The notes under the pieces: generated by a model
The model's database searches: none
What the model was told of the DNA's origin: nothing
The model's input: only the letters and a program-made list of their open reading frames with translations
Shown here: piece by piece, positions 18,725-26,490 of the stretch
How positions within the stretch are numbered: position 1 is the stretch's first letter
How the letters are laid out: each line of letters starts with the position of its first letter
Made by a program: the position numbers and the translations under genes
Origin: Eubacterium sp. CAG:180
GTDB taxonomy: Bacteria > Bacillota > Clostridia > Oscillospirales > Acutalibacteraceae
Assembly: GCA_000432435.1 (NCBI GenBank)
Contig: HF993134.1
Location: 72,408-107,415, forward strand
DNA: 35,008 bases
Reading direction: 5' to 3'

Positions 18725-19033
18725 ATGGAAAAAGAAAAGTGCTGTCACTGCTCACAGCGAAAAAAAGAGCGTTCCCCCGAGGAATATAAAAAGCTTATAC
18801 ACAGGCTTAACCGAATCGAGGGGCAAATCCGCGGAATAAAGGGTATGGTGGAAAACGACGCTTACTGCCCGGATATACTCATACAATCCGCCGCCGTAAA
18901 CGCCGCGATAAATGCTTTTAACAAAGAGTTACTCGCAAATCACATAAGGACGTGCGTTGCCGACAATATAAGGAACGGCAAAGACGAAGTGATTGACGAG
19001 CTTGTGGTTACACTTCAAAAGCTTATGAAATAA
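18725..19033 (+). CDS. csoR: CsoR-family copper-sensing repressor
   Basis: A 102-residue all-helical protein of the CsoR/RcnR (DUF156) family. The Cu(I) ligand set Cys48, His73, Cys77 has the same spacing as Cys36-His61-Cys65 of the Mycobacterium tuberculosis CsoR. HRLNRIEGQIRGIKGMV is the family DNA-contact helix. An extra N-terminal cluster CCHC (residues 6-9) is present and could be an added metal site. The ATG at 18725 has GAGG 8 bases upstream; an in-frame GTG at 18716 overlaps that site and is less likely. It is the first gene of the copper operon and has two operators on its own promoter. Confidence 0.93.
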   Translation: MEKEKCCHCSQRKKERSPEEYKKLIHRLNRIEGQIRGIKGMVENDAYCPDILIQSAAVNAAINAFNKELLANHIRTCVADNIRNGKDEVIDELVVTLQKLMK

Positions 19034-19053
19034 AGAAAGACGGGTAAAATATA

Positions 19054-19425
19054 ATGAATGTTGTTTTAATAATAATTCTCATAGCAATTGTGGTATTGGC
19101 GGCGGTTTCCGGTGCGAAACACTTTAAAGGTCAGGGCGGCTGTTGCGGTGGCGGCGGAGAATTAAGACCCGAGCACAAAAAGCTCGACGGCCCCGTAACG
19201 GAAGAAAAGATAATTTCGATAGACGGAATGAGCTGCGAAAACTGCCGGAATCGCGTTGAGCGAGCTATAAACAAAATAGACGGAGCTTCGGCAAGAGTAA
19301 ATCTTCGCAAAAAAGAAGCGGTTGTTTCGCTCGACAGAAAAATTGACGACGAAACGCTCAAAAACGCTGTTGAATCGGCAGGCTACAAGGCTGTTTCCGT
19401 AAAGACACGGGAGGTAAAAAAATAA
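19054..19425 (+). CDS. Membrane-anchored HMA-domain (copper chaperone-like) protein
   Basis: A 123-residue protein. Residues 2-18 form one hydrophobic helix, followed by a Cys/Gly patch CCGGGG (30-35) and a soluble heavy-metal-associated domain with the metal motif GMSCENC (Cys61, Cys64). The layout suggests a membrane-tethered Cu(I) carrier with its HMA domain probably on the cytoplasmic side, passing metal to the ATPase encoded next. The membrane segment plus CCGG patch resembles small FeoB-associated Cys-rich proteins. The gene lies 20 bases after csoR, and its stop TAA overlaps the copA ATG by one base (TAATG), indicating translational coupling. Function is inferred from domain and context. 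Confidence 0.8.
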   Translation: MNVVLIIILIAIVVLAAVSGAKHFKGQGGCCGGGGELRPEHKKLDGPVTEEKIISIDGMSCENCRNRVERAINKIDGASARVNLRKKEAVVSLDRKIDDETLKNAVESAGYKAVSVKTREVKK

Positions 19426-21938
19426 TGACACAGTATAACGTCACCGGCATGAGCTGTGCGGCGTGTTCTGCGAGAGTTGAAAAAGCGGTATCAAAAGTGC
19501 CCGGCGTAACGTCGTGTTCCGTCAGTTTACTCACCAACTCCATGGGCGTTGAAGGGACGGCATCGGACAAAGCTATAATATCCGCAGTACAAAAAGCCGG
19601 CTACGGAGCATCTAAGAAAGGCGGAAGTAAAGCCGCCGAGAGTGCCGATGAATCCGCACTCCGCGACACAGAAACGCCAAAGCTCAAAAAGCGTCTGTTT
19701 TGGTCAGTCGGATTTCTTATAATACTGATGTATTTTTCGATGGGTCATATGATGTGGGGATGGCCCCTCCCCTCTTTTTATAACAGCAATCACGTTGCAA
19801 TGGGACTTACTCAGCTTTTGCTTACCGTTATAATTATGGTAATAAACCAAAAGTTCTTTATCAGCGGTTTTAAAAGCCTGTGGCACAGAGCCCCGAATAT
19901 GGATACCCTCGTAGCCCTCGGTTCAACCGCCGCATTCGTATACAGCACTTACGCTCTCTTTATGATGACAGACGCTCAGACACGCGGCGATATGCAGGCT
20001 GTAAACACCTATATGATGGACTTTTATTTTGAGTCCGCCGCTATGATTCTCACACTTATAACCGTGGGCAAGACCCTTGAGGCGCGCTCAAAGGGCAAAA
20101 CGACCGACGCATTAAAGAGTCTTATGAAGCTCGCACCAAAAAGTGCGGTAATTTTAAAAGACGGCGAAGAAAAGACCGTGCCTATTGACGCGGTACAAAA
20201 AGACGATATATTCTTAGTACGCCCCGGCGAGAGTATACCGGCAGACGGTGTGATAATCGAGGGTGAAAGTGCCGTAGACGAATCGGCGCTTACCGGTGAG
20301 AGCATTCCTGTAGACAAAGCCGCAGGAGACAAGGTTTCGGCGGCAACCGTCAATCGGTCGGGATTTTTGAAATGCCGTGCCATACACGTAGGTGAGGACA
20401 CAACCCTATCGCAAATCATTAAAATGGTCAGCGACGCCGCAGCCACAAAGGCCCCGATAGCAAAAATCGCGGATAAGGTTTCGGGCATATTCGTCCCGGC
20501 TGTAATAATTATCGCGGTAATCACAACCGTAATATGGCTTCTGCTCGGTCACGGAGTAGGCTATGCGCTTGCACGCGGAATTTCGGTTCTCGTAATATCA
20601 TGCCCGTGCGCCTTAGGTCTTGCGACTCCGGTTGCGATAATGGTGGGCAGCGGTCTCGGCGCAAAGAACGGTATTCTTTTCAAAACAGCGGCGTCTCTTG
20701 AGGAAACAGGCAGAATACAGATTGTGGCACTCGACAAGACCGGCACAATAACAAAGGGCGAGCCGAGAGTTACGGACATTATCCCAAACGGTGAAACAAC
20801 AGAAAATGAGCTTCTTAAAGCTGCGGCGTCTCTTGAAAAGAAGAGTGAGCATCCGCTTGCAAAGGCTGTAATTTCATATGCGGAGAGCAAAAATATCATC
20901 TGCGACGACGTATCTATCTTTAAAGCTTTGCCCGGAAACGGCCTCAGCGGCACCGTAAACGGAAAGAATATATTCGCAGGTAATCTCAACTTCATAAAAA
21001 CAAAGGCCGAAATATCGCCCGGCATCAAGGAAATTGCCGAAAGGCTGTCGGGCGATGGTAAAACTCCCCTCTTCTTCGCTCTGGATGGGAAGCTTCTCGG
21101 CATTATAGCCGTGGCGGACGTCATTAAAGACGACAGCCCTAAAGCCGTTAAAGAGCTCAGGAATATGGGAATACGCGTTGTGATGCTCACGGGCGACAAC
21201 GAATGTACCGCAAACGCAATAGGTAAATCAGCCGGTGTTGACGAAGTAATCGCAGGGGTTTTACCGAGCGGTAAAGAAGAGGCAATCAAAAAGCTTAAAA
21301 AGCTCGGCAAGGTGGCAATGGTCGGCGACGGAATAAACGACGCACCCGCCCTTACAATAGCCGACATAGGCTTAGCCATAGGTGCAGGCACAGATGTTGC
21401 CATAGATGCAGCCGACGTCGTTCTGATGAAGAGTCGTCTTTCCGATGTGCCCGCAGCCATAAGGCTCAGCAGAGCGACGCTTAGAAATATACACGAAAAC
21501 CTGTTTTGGGCGTTCTTCTACAACACGATAGGTATTCCGATAGCCGCCGGCGTATTTATCCCTCTCGGTCTTACGCTGAACCCCATGCTCGGAGCTGCGG
21601 CAATGAGCCTTTCAAGCTTCTGCGTTGTAACCAATGCCCTGAGACTTAATCTGTTTAAGCTTCGTGACGCAAGCCACGACCATAAAATAAAAAATCATTT
21701 AAAAAATGTAACGGAGGAATCAAAAGCTATGGAAAAGACAATTAAAATCGAAGGTATGATGTGCGGACATTGTGAAGCTGCAGTCAAGAAAGCTCTTGAA
21801 GAATTACCCGAGGTTGAGTCAGCCGAAGTAAGCCATGTAAGCGGTACCGCAAAGGTTACTCTTAAAGATGAAATCGACAATGACGTTCTCAAGAAAGCCG
21901 TTGAGGACAAGGATTACAAGGTTATCGGAATAGAATAA
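19425..21938 (+). CDS. copA: Cu(I)-exporting P1B-type ATPase with C-terminal CopZ-like domain
   Basis: An 837-residue copper pump. N-terminal HMA domain with GMSCAAC (Cys11, Cys14); eight membrane segments; the transmembrane metal motif CPC at 393-395; phosphorylation loop DKTGT with Asp437; SEHPLAKAV in the nucleotide domain; GDGINDAP hinge. After the last membrane helices (FCVVTNALRLNLFKL) a short polar A/T-rich linker runs in frame into a second HMA domain with GMMCGHC (Cys780, Cys783) at residues 769-837. A C-terminal HMA is unusual for CopA, and the linker contains a ribosome binding site and ATG, so this looks like a copA-copZ fusion. ATG start overlaps the previous stop. CsoR-controlled. 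Confidence 0.95.
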   Translation: MTQYNVTGMSCAACSARVEKAVSKVPGVTSCSVSLLTNSMGVEGTASDKAIISAVQKAGYGASKKGGSKAAESADESALRDTETPKLKKRLFWSVGFLIILMYFSMGHMMWGWPLPSFYNSNHVAMGLTQLLLTVIIMVINQKFFISGFKSLWHRAPNMDTLVALGSTAAFVYSTYALFMMTDAQTRGDMQAVNTYMMDFYFESAAMILTLITVGKTLEARSKGKTTDALKSLMKLAPKSAVILKDGEEKTVPIDAVQKDDIFLVRPGESIPADGVIIEGESAVDESALTGESIPVDKAAGDKVSAATVNRSGFLKCRAIHVGEDTTLSQIIKMVSDAAATKAPIAKIADKVSGIFVPAVIIIAVITTVIWLLLGHGVGYALARGISVLVISCPCALGLATPVAIMVGSGLGAKNGILFKTAASLEETGRIQIVALDKTGTITKGEPRVTDIIPNGETTENELLKAAASLEKKSEHPLAKAVISYAESKNIICDDVSIFKALPGNGLSGTVNGKNIFAGNLNFIKTKAEISPGIKEIAERLSGDGKTPLFFALDGKLLGIIAVADVIKDDSPKAVKELRNMGIRVVMLTGDNECTANAIGKSAGVDEVIAGVLPSGKEEAIKKLKKLGKVAMVGDGINDAPALTIADIGLAIGAGTDVAIDAADVVLMKSRLSDVPAAIRLSRATLRNIHENLFWAFFYNTIGIPIAAGVFIPLGLTLNPMLGAAAMSLSSFCVVTNALRLNLFKLRDASHDHKIKNHLKNVTEESKAMEKTIKIEGMMCGHCEAAVKKALEELPEVESAEVSHVSGTAKVTLKDEIDNDVLKKAVEDKDYKVIGIE
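21713..21731 (+). promoter_or_regulatory. Internal ribosome binding site and ATG for a free CopZ-like domain
   Basis: GGAGG at 21713-21717 is followed 11 bases later by an in-frame ATG (21729-21731) at CopA codon 769, exactly where the C-terminal HMA domain begins (MEKTIKIEGMMCGHC). Initiation here would make a 69-residue stand-alone CopZ. The bases before it (about 21681-21712) look like intergenic DNA yet have no in-frame stop. Confidence 0.55.
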
Positions 21939-21950
21939 TCATGTAAACAA

Positions 21951-21989
21951 AAAATGAACCGTGAAGTCATAAGACCTCACGGTTCTTTT
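21951..21989. terminator. Bidirectional terminator between copA and epimerase gene
   Basis: GAACCGTGA (21956-21964) pairs with TCACGGTTC (21977-21985), with a further GTC/GAC inside. TTTT follows on the plus strand, and the AAAAAAT before it gives a T run on the minus strand. The two flanking genes converge. Confidence 0.88.
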
Positions 21990-22005
21990 ATGCAATTCTG
22001 CAAAA

Positions 22006-23571
22006 TTATCTCTTAATGTCGTCCCAAGCAACACCGTCTATGTGGAACAGCTCGTCAAAGTCGTAACGGTTGTTCTCGTCTTTTCTGTGGTTCGGATACC
22101 AAACCTGAGCAAAGAACGGATTTGTCTTGGCGATAGCATCATAATCCCAAGCCTTATGCGGGATATAGCACTCGGGGCACCAATGTCCGCCGAGAAGTAT
22201 AAGAGCGGGGCTTGCTTCGAATTCTGCGCCGCAGTGGCCGCATTTCCATTTAAGCTTAGTAGCCATATCACCCTTAGTCATTGTCTCGGAGAGGCACTCG
22301 CCGCCGCGGAACTTAGCAGCCTGCTTCATATCCTCAATGTCAAGCTCTGCTTCGGGCTTTGTCTCATCATAACCGTGGTCAAGCTTAAACTGCTCAGCCG
22401 CGCTGTTATCCTTATCGAACTTGATGATGTCGAAATTTTCCCACTTTGACGGAATCTTCTTCCACTCGTCCATGCCGCCGAAGTAGATGTCAAGACGCTG
22501 CTTGTTGTTCTTTTCAACCCAGTCAAGAGTACCGAAGTCCGGAGTCTTGGCAATCTTCTTCATAAAGGGCTTCGCGCAAGCTGCAACGAGGTTCTTCGGA
22601 AGATATCTCGGAATTTTAAAGTAGAATTCAACCTGATCTGCAAGACGGTTGAAGTAATCCTTAACGGGGAGGTTCTCACGGAAGTGAAGGAAGTTTTCAA
22701 GCTTATCGCCGTCTGCATAGAACTGACCGTGGAAGTTCTTCGTTGTAAACCAGTTGGGGTCAAAGAGCTTTTCGGGGCCTGCAAGACCGAGAGTACCGAG
22801 AAGAAGGCACTCAAACTCATAGTTTGAAATTCTGTATTCCTTACCTGAACCTATATTGTAGAAGTGATTCCAGAAATCGGAACCGAGGTTGCCTTTTGCA
22901 TCTTCATCGCAGAGGTTGGCAAGCAAACGACCCGAATCCTCAACGGTGCACCACTCAAGAACGCCGTTGATCGGAACGTGGAACATAATAGGATCCATAT
23001 TTTTAAGAATGTTGGGATAAAGTATGCCCGACTGACGCATAACAACCCAATTCTTAATACCGCTCTCAACGAATACACGCTCTGCTATGCACTTAGAAAC
23101 AGCATAATGGTCATATACCGAAACCTTGAGCGGATCGCCGCAACGTCCCCAATGGATAGGATAGTTACGACCGCCTGTTTCGGCAACGGTGCCTATGTAG
23201 CAGACCTTAACTGCGTCGGGATCCGGCTGAGCAAGAACTGCCTTGCAGATATTCTGAGCAGCACCTATATTTGTTTTCTGTGTTCTGTACGGTTTCCAGT
23301 CAGCTGCCGGAGAAACCATGCCGCCTACATGAAGAATATAGTCAGAACCTGTTACTGCGTTGAGAACATCCTCATAGTTTGTAAGATCGCCCCAAACTAT
23401 TCTGACTGAAGGATCATTTTCAAAATCCTTGAATTTAACACGGTTTTTTTCACTTCCGCGAAGTAAAAGAACAAGATTAAACTTATCTTTCTTAGCGTAA
23501 AGTTCCTTAAAACCGTGGAAACCCATATGACCGGAGGCACCGGTCAGCATTACGGTTTTTTTAGCTCCCAT
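22006..23571 (-). CDS. NAD-dependent epimerase/dehydratase with C-terminal zinc ribbon
   Basis: A 521-residue extended short-chain dehydrogenase/reductase. The nucleotide-binding motif TGASGHMG lies at residues 10-17. GDLTNYEDV is at 61-69 and the catalytic YAVSK at 156-160. The later part (residues 330-521) is not part of the usual epimerase fold and carries a zinc ribbon CGHC...CPEC (Cys444, 447, 465, 468). Substrate cannot be told; family members act on nucleotide sugars or related metabolites. Start at 23571 (MGAKKTVMLTGASG) has GAGGTGG 6 bases upstream; an earlier in-frame start at 23586 is less likely. Single-gene unit with its own promoter and a shared terminator. Confidence 0.85.
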   Translation of the reverse strand: MGAKKTVMLTGASGHMGFHGFKELYAKKDKFNLVLLLRGSEKNRVKFKDFENDPSVRIVWGDLTNYEDVLNAVTGSDYILHVGGMVSPAADWKPYRTQKTNIGAAQNICKAVLAQPDPDAVKVCYIGTVAETGGRNYPIHWGRCGDPLKVSVYDHYAVSKCIAERVFVESGIKNWVVMRQSGILYPNILKNMDPIMFHVPINGVLEWCTVEDSGRLLANLCDEDAKGNLGSDFWNHFYNIGSGKEYRISNYEFECLLLGTLGLAGPEKLFDPNWFTTKNFHGQFYADGDKLENFLHFRENLPVKDYFNRLADQVEFYFKIPRYLPKNLVAACAKPFMKKIAKTPDFGTLDWVEKNNKQRLDIYFGGMDEWKKIPSKWENFDIIKFDKDNSAAEQFKLDHGYDETKPEAELDIEDMKQAAKFRGGECLSETMTKGDMATKLKWKCGHCGAEFEASPALILLGGHWCPECYIPHKAWDYDAIAKTNPFFAQVWYPNHRKDENNRYDFDELFHIDGVAWDDIKR

Positions 23572-23604
23572 ATTGTTCCACCTCATTTAAATCATAGTGC
23601 TTTT

Positions 23605-23632
23605 ATTATAACATTTTTATGTACAATGTCAA
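23605..23632 (-). promoter_or_regulatory. Promoter of the epimerase gene
   Basis: Minus strand TTGACA (23627-23632), 16 bases, TATAAT (23605-23610) with TGT before the -10, an extended -10. The boxes are perfect matches. Predicted start is about 25-30 bases before the coding region. Confidence 0.8.
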
Positions 23633-23778
23633 CAAAAGAGTAAAAAAATCAATATATTCTGTAAACAGATATTTATTTTTGCAAAGTAACGCGCGCATTT
23701 TTGAACAGCGACGTTTAACTCAATGTGTATCACGGCGGAATTCAACCTTTACAGCTCACGCCGTTAAAAGCATCGCCG

Positions 23779-24303
23779 TCAAATGTACATTTTTACCTTG
23801 GCACAAAGGAACTCATAAAAATCATCATACAGCTCCTTTGAGATTTTACCGGGATACGTCATAATTTTAAGTTCAAAATCAGAGCCACCCCTTGTGTAAG
23901 CCGGCGCAAAATGCTCAAAGTCGTTTAATTTAAATCCGTTTCGCTCATAAAATCCGCGACGGCGGACGGATATTTCATCCTTCGGCGGGTCAATTTCCAA
24001 AATAATGGTTTTATTGCAGCCTTGCAGCATCGAGAGTGTGCGCTCTCCGTACTTGCGGTTGCGCTTTTCGGTTAAAATACAAAAATGCTCAATATATATA
24101 AAGCTGTCGGTATCCCAATAAAGCACTTCACCTATAAATTCGCCCTCATCATATATAAGGTCAAAATGGTACTGCTCATCATACATGGCCCTCTGCTGTG
24201 CGTCATATGACCTCCGCTCGTATTTCGGGAAGCTTTTTTCATAGAGCTTCATTGCGGTATCAAATATTTTTCCCCTGCTGTCTCTCAAACGTATAAGCTC
24301 CAT
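23779..24303 (-). CDS. GNAT-family N-acetyltransferase
   Basis: A 174-residue protein with the GNAT fold order. It has an N-terminal helix pair (FDTAMKLYEKSFPKYERR), central strands GEFIGEVLYWDTDSFIYIEHFCIL, an acetyl-CoA-loop-like KRNRKYGERTLSML, and the late FYERNGFKLN motif that is highly typical of the family. Substrate is unknown. The ATG at 24303 is preceded by GGAG at about 8 bases. It stands alone after the epimerase promoter region, on the same strand. The 24304-24540 stretch upstream is AT-rich with no gene I can support. Confidence 0.78.
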   Translation of the reverse strand: MELIRLRDSRGKIFDTAMKLYEKSFPKYERRSYDAQQRAMYDEQYHFDLIYDEGEFIGEVLYWDTDSFIYIEHFCILTEKRNRKYGERTLSMLQGCNKTIILEIDPPKDEISVRRRGFYERNGFKLNDFEHFAPAYTRGGSDFELKIMTYPGKISKELYDDFYEFLCAKVKMYI

Positions 24304-24540
24304 ATAATTCTCCGTATAATCAGTATTTTTGCAGGCGTTTTTATCTTATATCGCCCTACAAACATATTTTTAATAATATATATTTTATCACAAAAACGGT
24401 ATTCGGACAAGGCATAAAGCAGAAAACAAAAAGCGTGTATCGCTCCTTTGAATTCGAGTGAAAAAAAGGTGTCAAACAGGTTGCTTTTTTATATTTACAC
24501 ATAACAAAGGCAGAGTAAACAAACTTGCTTACAACAAAAA

Positions 24541-25260
24541 TCAAATAATATTTTCGACTATAAAATTCACTATTTTTTTGTATCTGCCTATTGTCTCGTA
24601 GCAATCTCCGTAAATCGGCGGGATAATAATCTTGTCTCCGACCAAGACCACATTCATCAAGCCCTCTACTCGCATTAAATTGTGATTGGCGTTATGTGAC
24701 AAAAGGCTGTTAACTTCACTATTCATCGAATCAAGACAGATGATGTTTAACTGTATGGTTTTATAAATTTTGTATTTGTCATAATTACTGTGCGACAAAT
24801 TAAATTCTTTCGTTGCTTTTCGGAGAATACGTTTTTTTGCGTTATCAAATTCTCTTTTTGAGAAGTTGTCTGTTCTATATATAATCGTTGTAAGGTACAA
24901 ACCTTTTTTAAATTTGAAATAATGTAGGTTTTCTGATATGCTCAGCCGTTTTCCTTTATTTGATAAATCTTCGAGTTCTTTGATGAAATCGTCATATTTA
25001 ATACCTGTATGCGAACACAAAACACACGGCCTTGCTTCAAATGCTTTTGCATCATTTTTTGCGGCAAGAATCACATAAACAAAAATGGCTATATTAACTC
25101 CGGCAATTGCAAGCAAAATAAGCCCGAAAATACGGGACTCGCTGTCAGATACGCAAACTCCTCCAAGAAGCAAAAAAACAGCAGCAATCCCAAGGCATAT
25201 AATGAAAGCATTCGCTCGGCAATTTAACAGCTTTATACGTTTTTGAAGTTCTTTGTTCAA
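24541..25260 (-). CDS. Unrecognised protein with two N-terminal membrane helices
   Basis: A 239-residue protein I do not recognise. Residues about 17-36 and 44-66 are strongly hydrophobic and form a helical hairpin, leaving a soluble C-terminal domain of about 170 residues with alternating strands and helices (KKGLYLTTIIYRTDNFSKREFDNAKKRI, NVVLVGDKIIIPPIYGDCYETIGRYK). The start is a TTG at 25260 with AGGTGGGG 5 bases before it; no ATG is usable because the nearby ATG runs into a stop. The stretch is AT-rich compared with the left half of the window and lies at the edge of the accessory region. Function unknown. Confidence 0.6.
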   Translation of the reverse strand: MNKELQKRIKLLNCRANAFIICLGIAAVFLLLGGVCVSDSESRIFGLILLAIAGVNIAIFVYVILAAKNDAKAFEARPCVLCSHTGIKYDDFIKELEDLSNKGKRLSISENLHYFKFKKGLYLTTIIYRTDNFSKREFDNAKKRILRKATKEFNLSHSNYDKYKIYKTIQLNIICLDSMNSEVNSLLSHNANHNLMRVEGLMNVVLVGDKIIIPPIYGDCYETIGRYKKIVNFIVENII

Positions 25261-25405
25261 TTCATCCCCACCTTAAAACAAATTTTGTTATTGCAATTTA
25301 TAAAATTTGTTTCATTAACCATTATATCATCACATAAAATTTTAGACAATGAATAATACAGAAAAAGCACACGGTAATTCTATCAAAATTACGGTGGACT
25401 TTTTA

Positions 25406-25535
25406 TGGCGGAGAGTGAGGGATTCGGCTCACTTCGTTCGCCCTCGAGTTTGCTCCGCAAACTATCCTATTATAGACTTCTGTTGACAAGACTTCGTCTT
25501 GCAAAAGATTATAAGGGTTCGAATCCCTTTTTAAT
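25406..25535. other. tRNA-like hairpin cluster (possible tRNA-Ser remnants)
   Basis: On the minus strand the left end reads like the 3' end of a tRNA-Ser: hairpin GTTTGC-GGA-GCAAAC like a long variable arm, a T-stem GAGGG/CCCTC, then CTCTCCGCCA. Its T-loop is 19 bases instead of 7, so it cannot be a normal tRNA. On the plus strand the right end repeats the plan: hairpin CAAGAC-TTC-GTCTTG, then a perfect T-arm AAGGG-TTCGAAT-CCCTT. No matching 5' halves or anticodon arm were found. It may be tRNA debris at a recombination site or a structured RNA. Confidence 0.45.
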
Positions 25536-25543
25536 TTAAAGCA

Positions 25544-25580
25544 AAAAACAGGACATAGCTTTTGCTATGCCCTGTTTTTT
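25544..25580 (+). terminator. Strong terminator after the tRNA-like cluster
   Basis: AAAACAGG-A-CATAGC, loop TTTT, GCTATG-C-CCTGTTTT, with one internal mismatch, followed by six T on the plus strand. It has no coding gene upstream on the plus strand, so it suggests that the tRNA-like stretch is or was transcribed. Confidence 0.8.
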
Positions 25581-25593
25581 ATGTGACTGCGCG

Positions 25594-25692
25594 ACGAAAT
25601 CGCACAATGCGTTTAAGCCTTAAAACACAGCCCTTTCTTCCTAAATTATAATCCTATTCATAATTTGTATTAAAGAGACGAAATAGCACAAT
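25594..25692. repeat. Two left-side copies of a 15-base repeat
   Basis: ACGAAATCGCACAAT at 25594-25608 and ACGAAATAGCACAAT at 25678-25692 differ by one base. The second is identical to a copy at 34248-34262. The stretch from 25581 to about 25960 holds no gene I can support; besides these copies it is plain AT-rich sequence. Confidence 0.4.
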
Positions 25693-25959
25693 ACTAACTG
25701 TCTTGACGTTTATTACCGCTATGTGGATTAGCCTTGTTTACGCAAACCTTTAATTTCATTCAACAATTATGTTAAAGTCATACCTGTTCCGTCACAAAAT
25801 AAGATATTTCAAAATGTTAGCCTTCCATATTGGTTAATTCACAAGGCATATCAACATCTTTAAGCATTTCGTTAGTCGAATATTATTTTGGCTTTTTATA
25901 AATAATTCATTTATATAGCCCTTGTATTAACGCATAGTTCACCCTAAAACTGCGTTGCA

Positions 25960-26167
25960 AAAGAAAAGCACTATTACAACATCAAAATCCGGAATCCAAC
26001 AGACTGCTTCCAGCGCACGGAAACAAGACTTCCCTATTTGCTACCGTTCCAACCTCTTCTCCACTTTCGTGGCCCCTATAGAAGAACCAAAACAGTTTAC
26101 TTAAGAAAGCTACTCTTTTTTCACCCTTCGACTTGTCTTGTGCTTCAAGCCGTTCTGATGTTTTGTT
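25960..26167 (-). ncRNA. Candidate structured non-coding RNA
   Basis: A consensus promoter on the minus strand points into about 200 bases that carry several stems. One is CCAC-GAAA-GTGG (26061-26072), a GNRA tetraloop hairpin, flanked by TCTTC/GAAGA pairing. Another is TGTTTCC paired with GGAAGCA (26005-26025, one G-U pair, 7-base loop). A weaker GGCTT/AAGTC pair lies nearer the 5' end. The only open frame through it would need a TTG start with no clear ribosome binding site. The 3' end is not certain; a 9-bp bulged hairpin at about 25930-25957 might close it but lacks a T run. I cannot assign a family; widespread Firmicute RNAs such as the raiA motif should be compared. Confidence 0.5.
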
Positions 26168-26173
26168 GTACTC

Positions 26174-26202
26174 ATTATACCATTGCCGAAATACTAGGTC
26201 AA
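26174..26202 (-). promoter_or_regulatory. Strong promoter for the candidate RNA
   Basis: Minus strand TTGACC (26197-26202), exactly 17 bases, TATAAT (26174-26179), with TGG before the -10 (extended -10). Predicted start near 26167. This is among the best promoters in the window, yet no convincing coding gene follows it. Confidence 0.75.
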
Positions 26203-26217
26203 TGGGTTTAGCAGAAA

Positions 26218-26236
26218 CATGACCCCACAGGTCATG
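26218..26236 (-). terminator. Short hairpin after the XRE gene
   Basis: CATGACC and GGTCATG form a perfect 7-bp stem with a 5-base loop, 8 bases after the XRE stop codon, with only a TTTCTG tail on the minus strand. It is a weak terminator candidate separating the XRE gene from the RNA promoter. Confidence 0.45.
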
Positions 26237-26243
26237 CAAATTT

Positions 26244-26468
26244 TTATTCGAACAATTCAGCTACTGTGACCTTCAGAGCAGATGCGATATCAAACAGCAC
26301 CTCAAAAGAAGGATCTTTTTTACCATTGATAATACGGTTGATATATCCATCATTCTTTTTTATCTTACTACTCAGATACTGGCAAGAAAAATTTCTCTCG
26401 TTCATTAACTTGCAGAGCTTATTAACGAACAATTCTCTTCCATCTTCGTAACATAGTTTCTTTTCCAT
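26244..26468 (-). CDS. Small XRE-family (Cro/CI-like) DNA-binding protein
   Basis: A 74-residue helix-turn-helix protein. FVNKLCKLMNERNFSCQYLSSKIKKNDGYINRIINGKKDPSFEVLFDIASALKVTVAELF follows the XRE pattern from end to end, with the turn and recognition helix around SSKIKKNDGYINRIINGK. No other domain is present. The ATG at 26468 is preceded by GAGG at 7 bases. Such small regulators commonly control nearby accessory operons. Here it is downstream of the four-gene operon on the same strand, after a likely terminator. Its target is not known; the direct repeats at 26601 and 26634 are one possibility. Confidence 0.85.
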   Translation of the reverse strand: MEKKLCYEDGRELFVNKLCKLMNERNFSCQYLSSKIKKNDGYINRIINGKKDPSFEVLFDIASALKVTVAELFE

Positions 26469-26490
26469 AATAAAACCTCACTTATATAAA

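Noticed and set aside
20561..21460. 299-residue minus-strand frame opposite copA
   Set aside because: Antisense shadow of the ATPase gene; Ser/Ala-rich with no domain.
24356..24604. 82-residue minus-strand frame
   Set aside because: Overlaps the start of another gene's 3' end, has no ribosome binding site and low-complexity content; probably chance.
25406..25535. Intact tRNA gene
   Set aside because: No 5' acceptor strand, D-arm or anticodon arm can be matched, and one T-loop is 19 bases.
25982..26239. 85-residue minus-strand frame after the XRE gene
   Set aside because: Needs a TTG start, has no clear ribosome binding site, begins inside a hairpin, and a strong promoter starts in its middle. 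It better fits a non-coding RNA region.
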